Shown one piece after another: positions 57,401 to 60,400 of a DNA stretch of 64,000 nucleotides (the stretch's first letter is position 1; the number at the start of each line of letters is the position of its first letter). Made by a program: the position numbers and the translations under genes. The stretch is from Meghimatium bilineatum (lineage: Eukaryota; Mollusca; Gastropoda; Stylommatophora; Philomycidae), in NCBI GenBank assembly GCA_034231615.1, contig CM067298.1, positions 25,128,528-25,192,527 of the forward strand, written 5' to 3'. The notes under the pieces are model-generated. The model was not told the DNA's origin. It saw nothing but the letters and a program-made list of their open reading frames with translations, and did not search any database.

Positions 57401-60400
57401 TCATCATCATCATCATATCAACTCTGTGTTCTTACCTCAAAGCAAAATTCTTAATATTGTCAGTATTTTAAATCGCGGGATAGGAATGAAAAGAAACATA
57501 AATAATTGCGAGCATGCGGAAATTGTGGTATGCGTAAAATTAAGCCAGTATGTGGAGCATTGCGGGATACCCGGTCGGAGGGTTGATTGCTTTGAATGTT
57601 GCACACTTGTCAAGATCGATCTATTCTTGAATGGAAGTACCGGTACCACAAATAGGAACATTTCATTTGATTTTACAGATGGCATGATGTTTATAATTTG
57701 CCATAGTGTGTGATGTTTATAATTTGCCATAGTAAATTTGTATCAAAATGTTGATTTCATTGACTTTTTTTGCATAGCTGGTCTCCAAAATGTAGATTTT
57801 AGGGGTTCAGTGGACATTTAAGAAGTACATTTATGTTAAGTAAAAATTATAAAGTACGTCTTAAGATCAAGTATCTTCCTTAAAACTGTATACATGTCTA
57901 ATTTGATTAGACTATATCAGAGACAATAACAAAAATGGGGCCATAATCAAACCACCATAACCTCAAAAGAAATGATCGAGTACATTTATTGGTAATGTTG
58001 TGGGGCCTTATAAAGTGTACCTTTCTAGTGGACAAAATGTGTAAGATATTTAAAATCCTTAAATTTTATAATTATTATATTGAAGTTTGAGATGGCTGCT
58101 TATCTGTAGCAGAATTTGTGATCTTCTCAATAATTTAGCTGCTACTTTGTTCTCAGTAAATTATCTCAGCTGAGCTAAATTCTTTCCCCCTGTGCTGATT
58201 TCTTTTATGAGCTACAAAAGTAAGAGAGCTTTTAATGTACTGTATTTTTATTGTTATAAGATATATATTATGTGGATGGGATAGTTGACAGATTGGCCTA
58301 CTAGCACTTGGCAGTTTCAGTGTGAAATCATTTTTAGCAGTCAAGGAATAAAAGAAAATTACAGATTAACTCTTTAAAAACAATAAGATAGAGGATTTTG
58401 TAAACTCATGAATGACAACAACTAAAATGTTAAAAGCTGAATTATTTTGATGTTTGCTTGATTATTAAAATGTGATAATTGTGATAATGGTATTTTTATT
58501 ACAAAATTTATGACACTTTTTTAAATTCAATTTTTTACAATGTATTTTATATAGTGACAAAAATTAAACATTCTATCCATGTTATAACTTTCAGTAATAG
58601 TCTATTTAAACTATGTAAAAGAACAAGTGCTCAAAGACATATGAGCAACAGAGAACTATTGATGTATATGCCTATACAAAAGTCTGGCTTTGGCTTTGTT
58701 ACAATATAAGATATGGATATTTACTATTGAGAGAAATGGATGATAAGACGAGGGAAAAAGATGATACCAAAGAAATGCTGGCAATGCACAAGAATTTGCA
58801 TTTATGTCCAGATTTAGCATTTGTAGAAGCAGCTGTAACTCTTCACTTAATTTTCGCTTTTATTTACAAATTCTATATTAACTTTGTTTAAATATATTTA
58901 ATTATTTAAAATATTGTTTAATTTAAGACGATAGCACTTAATTTCTGTTATATATCTGCCGTCCAATGCTTGTGTGATAGTTCCATTATTTTTACTGTTT
59001 GTCTTGTATTTTCTTGATAAACGACCTTGAGGTAGAAACACTGAAACTGTCTTGTATACTGTTATTTGTATTTTTTCATACTCATATCCTATAGTCACAG
59101 TAGCATCACATCACTTGAACTGGAGAGCTCTGGTTTCTGTTCTATGCACTTATATTCAGCGCTGAAGGAACATAGATAGCTAGATAGATAGCCTATAGTC
59201 TGTGCATTCTTTGTAAAGTTGATTGATCTTGTGTTTTACAAAAGTACTATGATGATAACACTGCACCATATAGTAAAAGTAAATTATCACAAGATAGGTA
59301 TCATTTGTCATTCCAGCCATTTGTCAGTTTGCAAACAATTTATTAGTTTCTCTAACAAAATTCATGTGAACTTCAAGGGTCGACTCTTTTTTTTGTTCTC
59401 AAACTCTCACTGGATCATTCTTGTAGCAGGACAATCATCCTGCTAGATTACCAGCAGGATGTAGTATAGGAAACAGAATTGCATTGCTTCACTGTTTTAT
59501 CTGCACCACTGACCCGACACATCTTATCTCTGCATGTGGTGTCAACTCTGAAGCCTCATGCATAATGATTAGATAAAACAAGAAACCATTGTGTGCATAA
59601 TTTTAAAATATGTACCAAATGTTGAATGTAGGAGCCAAAGCAGAAATTTTTAATCCATGCAGTTATTAAAATATTTCTAGTAGTCAATTAAGGCATTTAA
59701 GAAACAATTTTTAATTTTAATTTTTCATTTCTTAAATACTTATTATCTTTTGTCAGACATAGAAAGTAGTCTATTTATTAAGCAGAGATTTCACACTTAA
59801 CAGGTAAATATTTATTTACATGTTTCTAGAAATCAGGAGTGGGAGACAAGGTGATCCGGCGTAATTCTCTGACCACTTTACATCCCCTTCCTAAAGCAAA
59901 AGTCCAGCCAGTACCCCTTTTAGAGAGACAGAGAACAGTTCCCCATGGATTTAATGTGAGTATCTGAAAACATAATATTTAGTCATCTTATAACAGGAGG
60001 ATCAGGAACAAGAATTATTTTTCAATAGTCTTAATTGATTGATTCTTGATTAGAAACTAGCATCATAGCACACCGGACATTCCCATATATGCTCCTCTCT
60101 CCATTTCAACAACTATTTTAGTGTATGTACAATCAAAGTACGAAAATGCGCTTATTTAATTCCTGCGTTATTCCGGTGCTATCATATGGATGTGAGAGCT
60201 GGAAAAGCTCTTTATCTTCAGAAAAGAAATTACTGAGTTTTGAGAACAAATGTTTTCGTAGGATAACTAACACCCATAGGAGTGAATTCAAATCGAATGA
60301 TAGAATCAGAGAAGAGACACATCAAAATTTCATCACAGATGTTATCAGAAAACGCTGTTGGTCCTACATCAGGCATGTGCTATGCGCAGACATCAACAGA

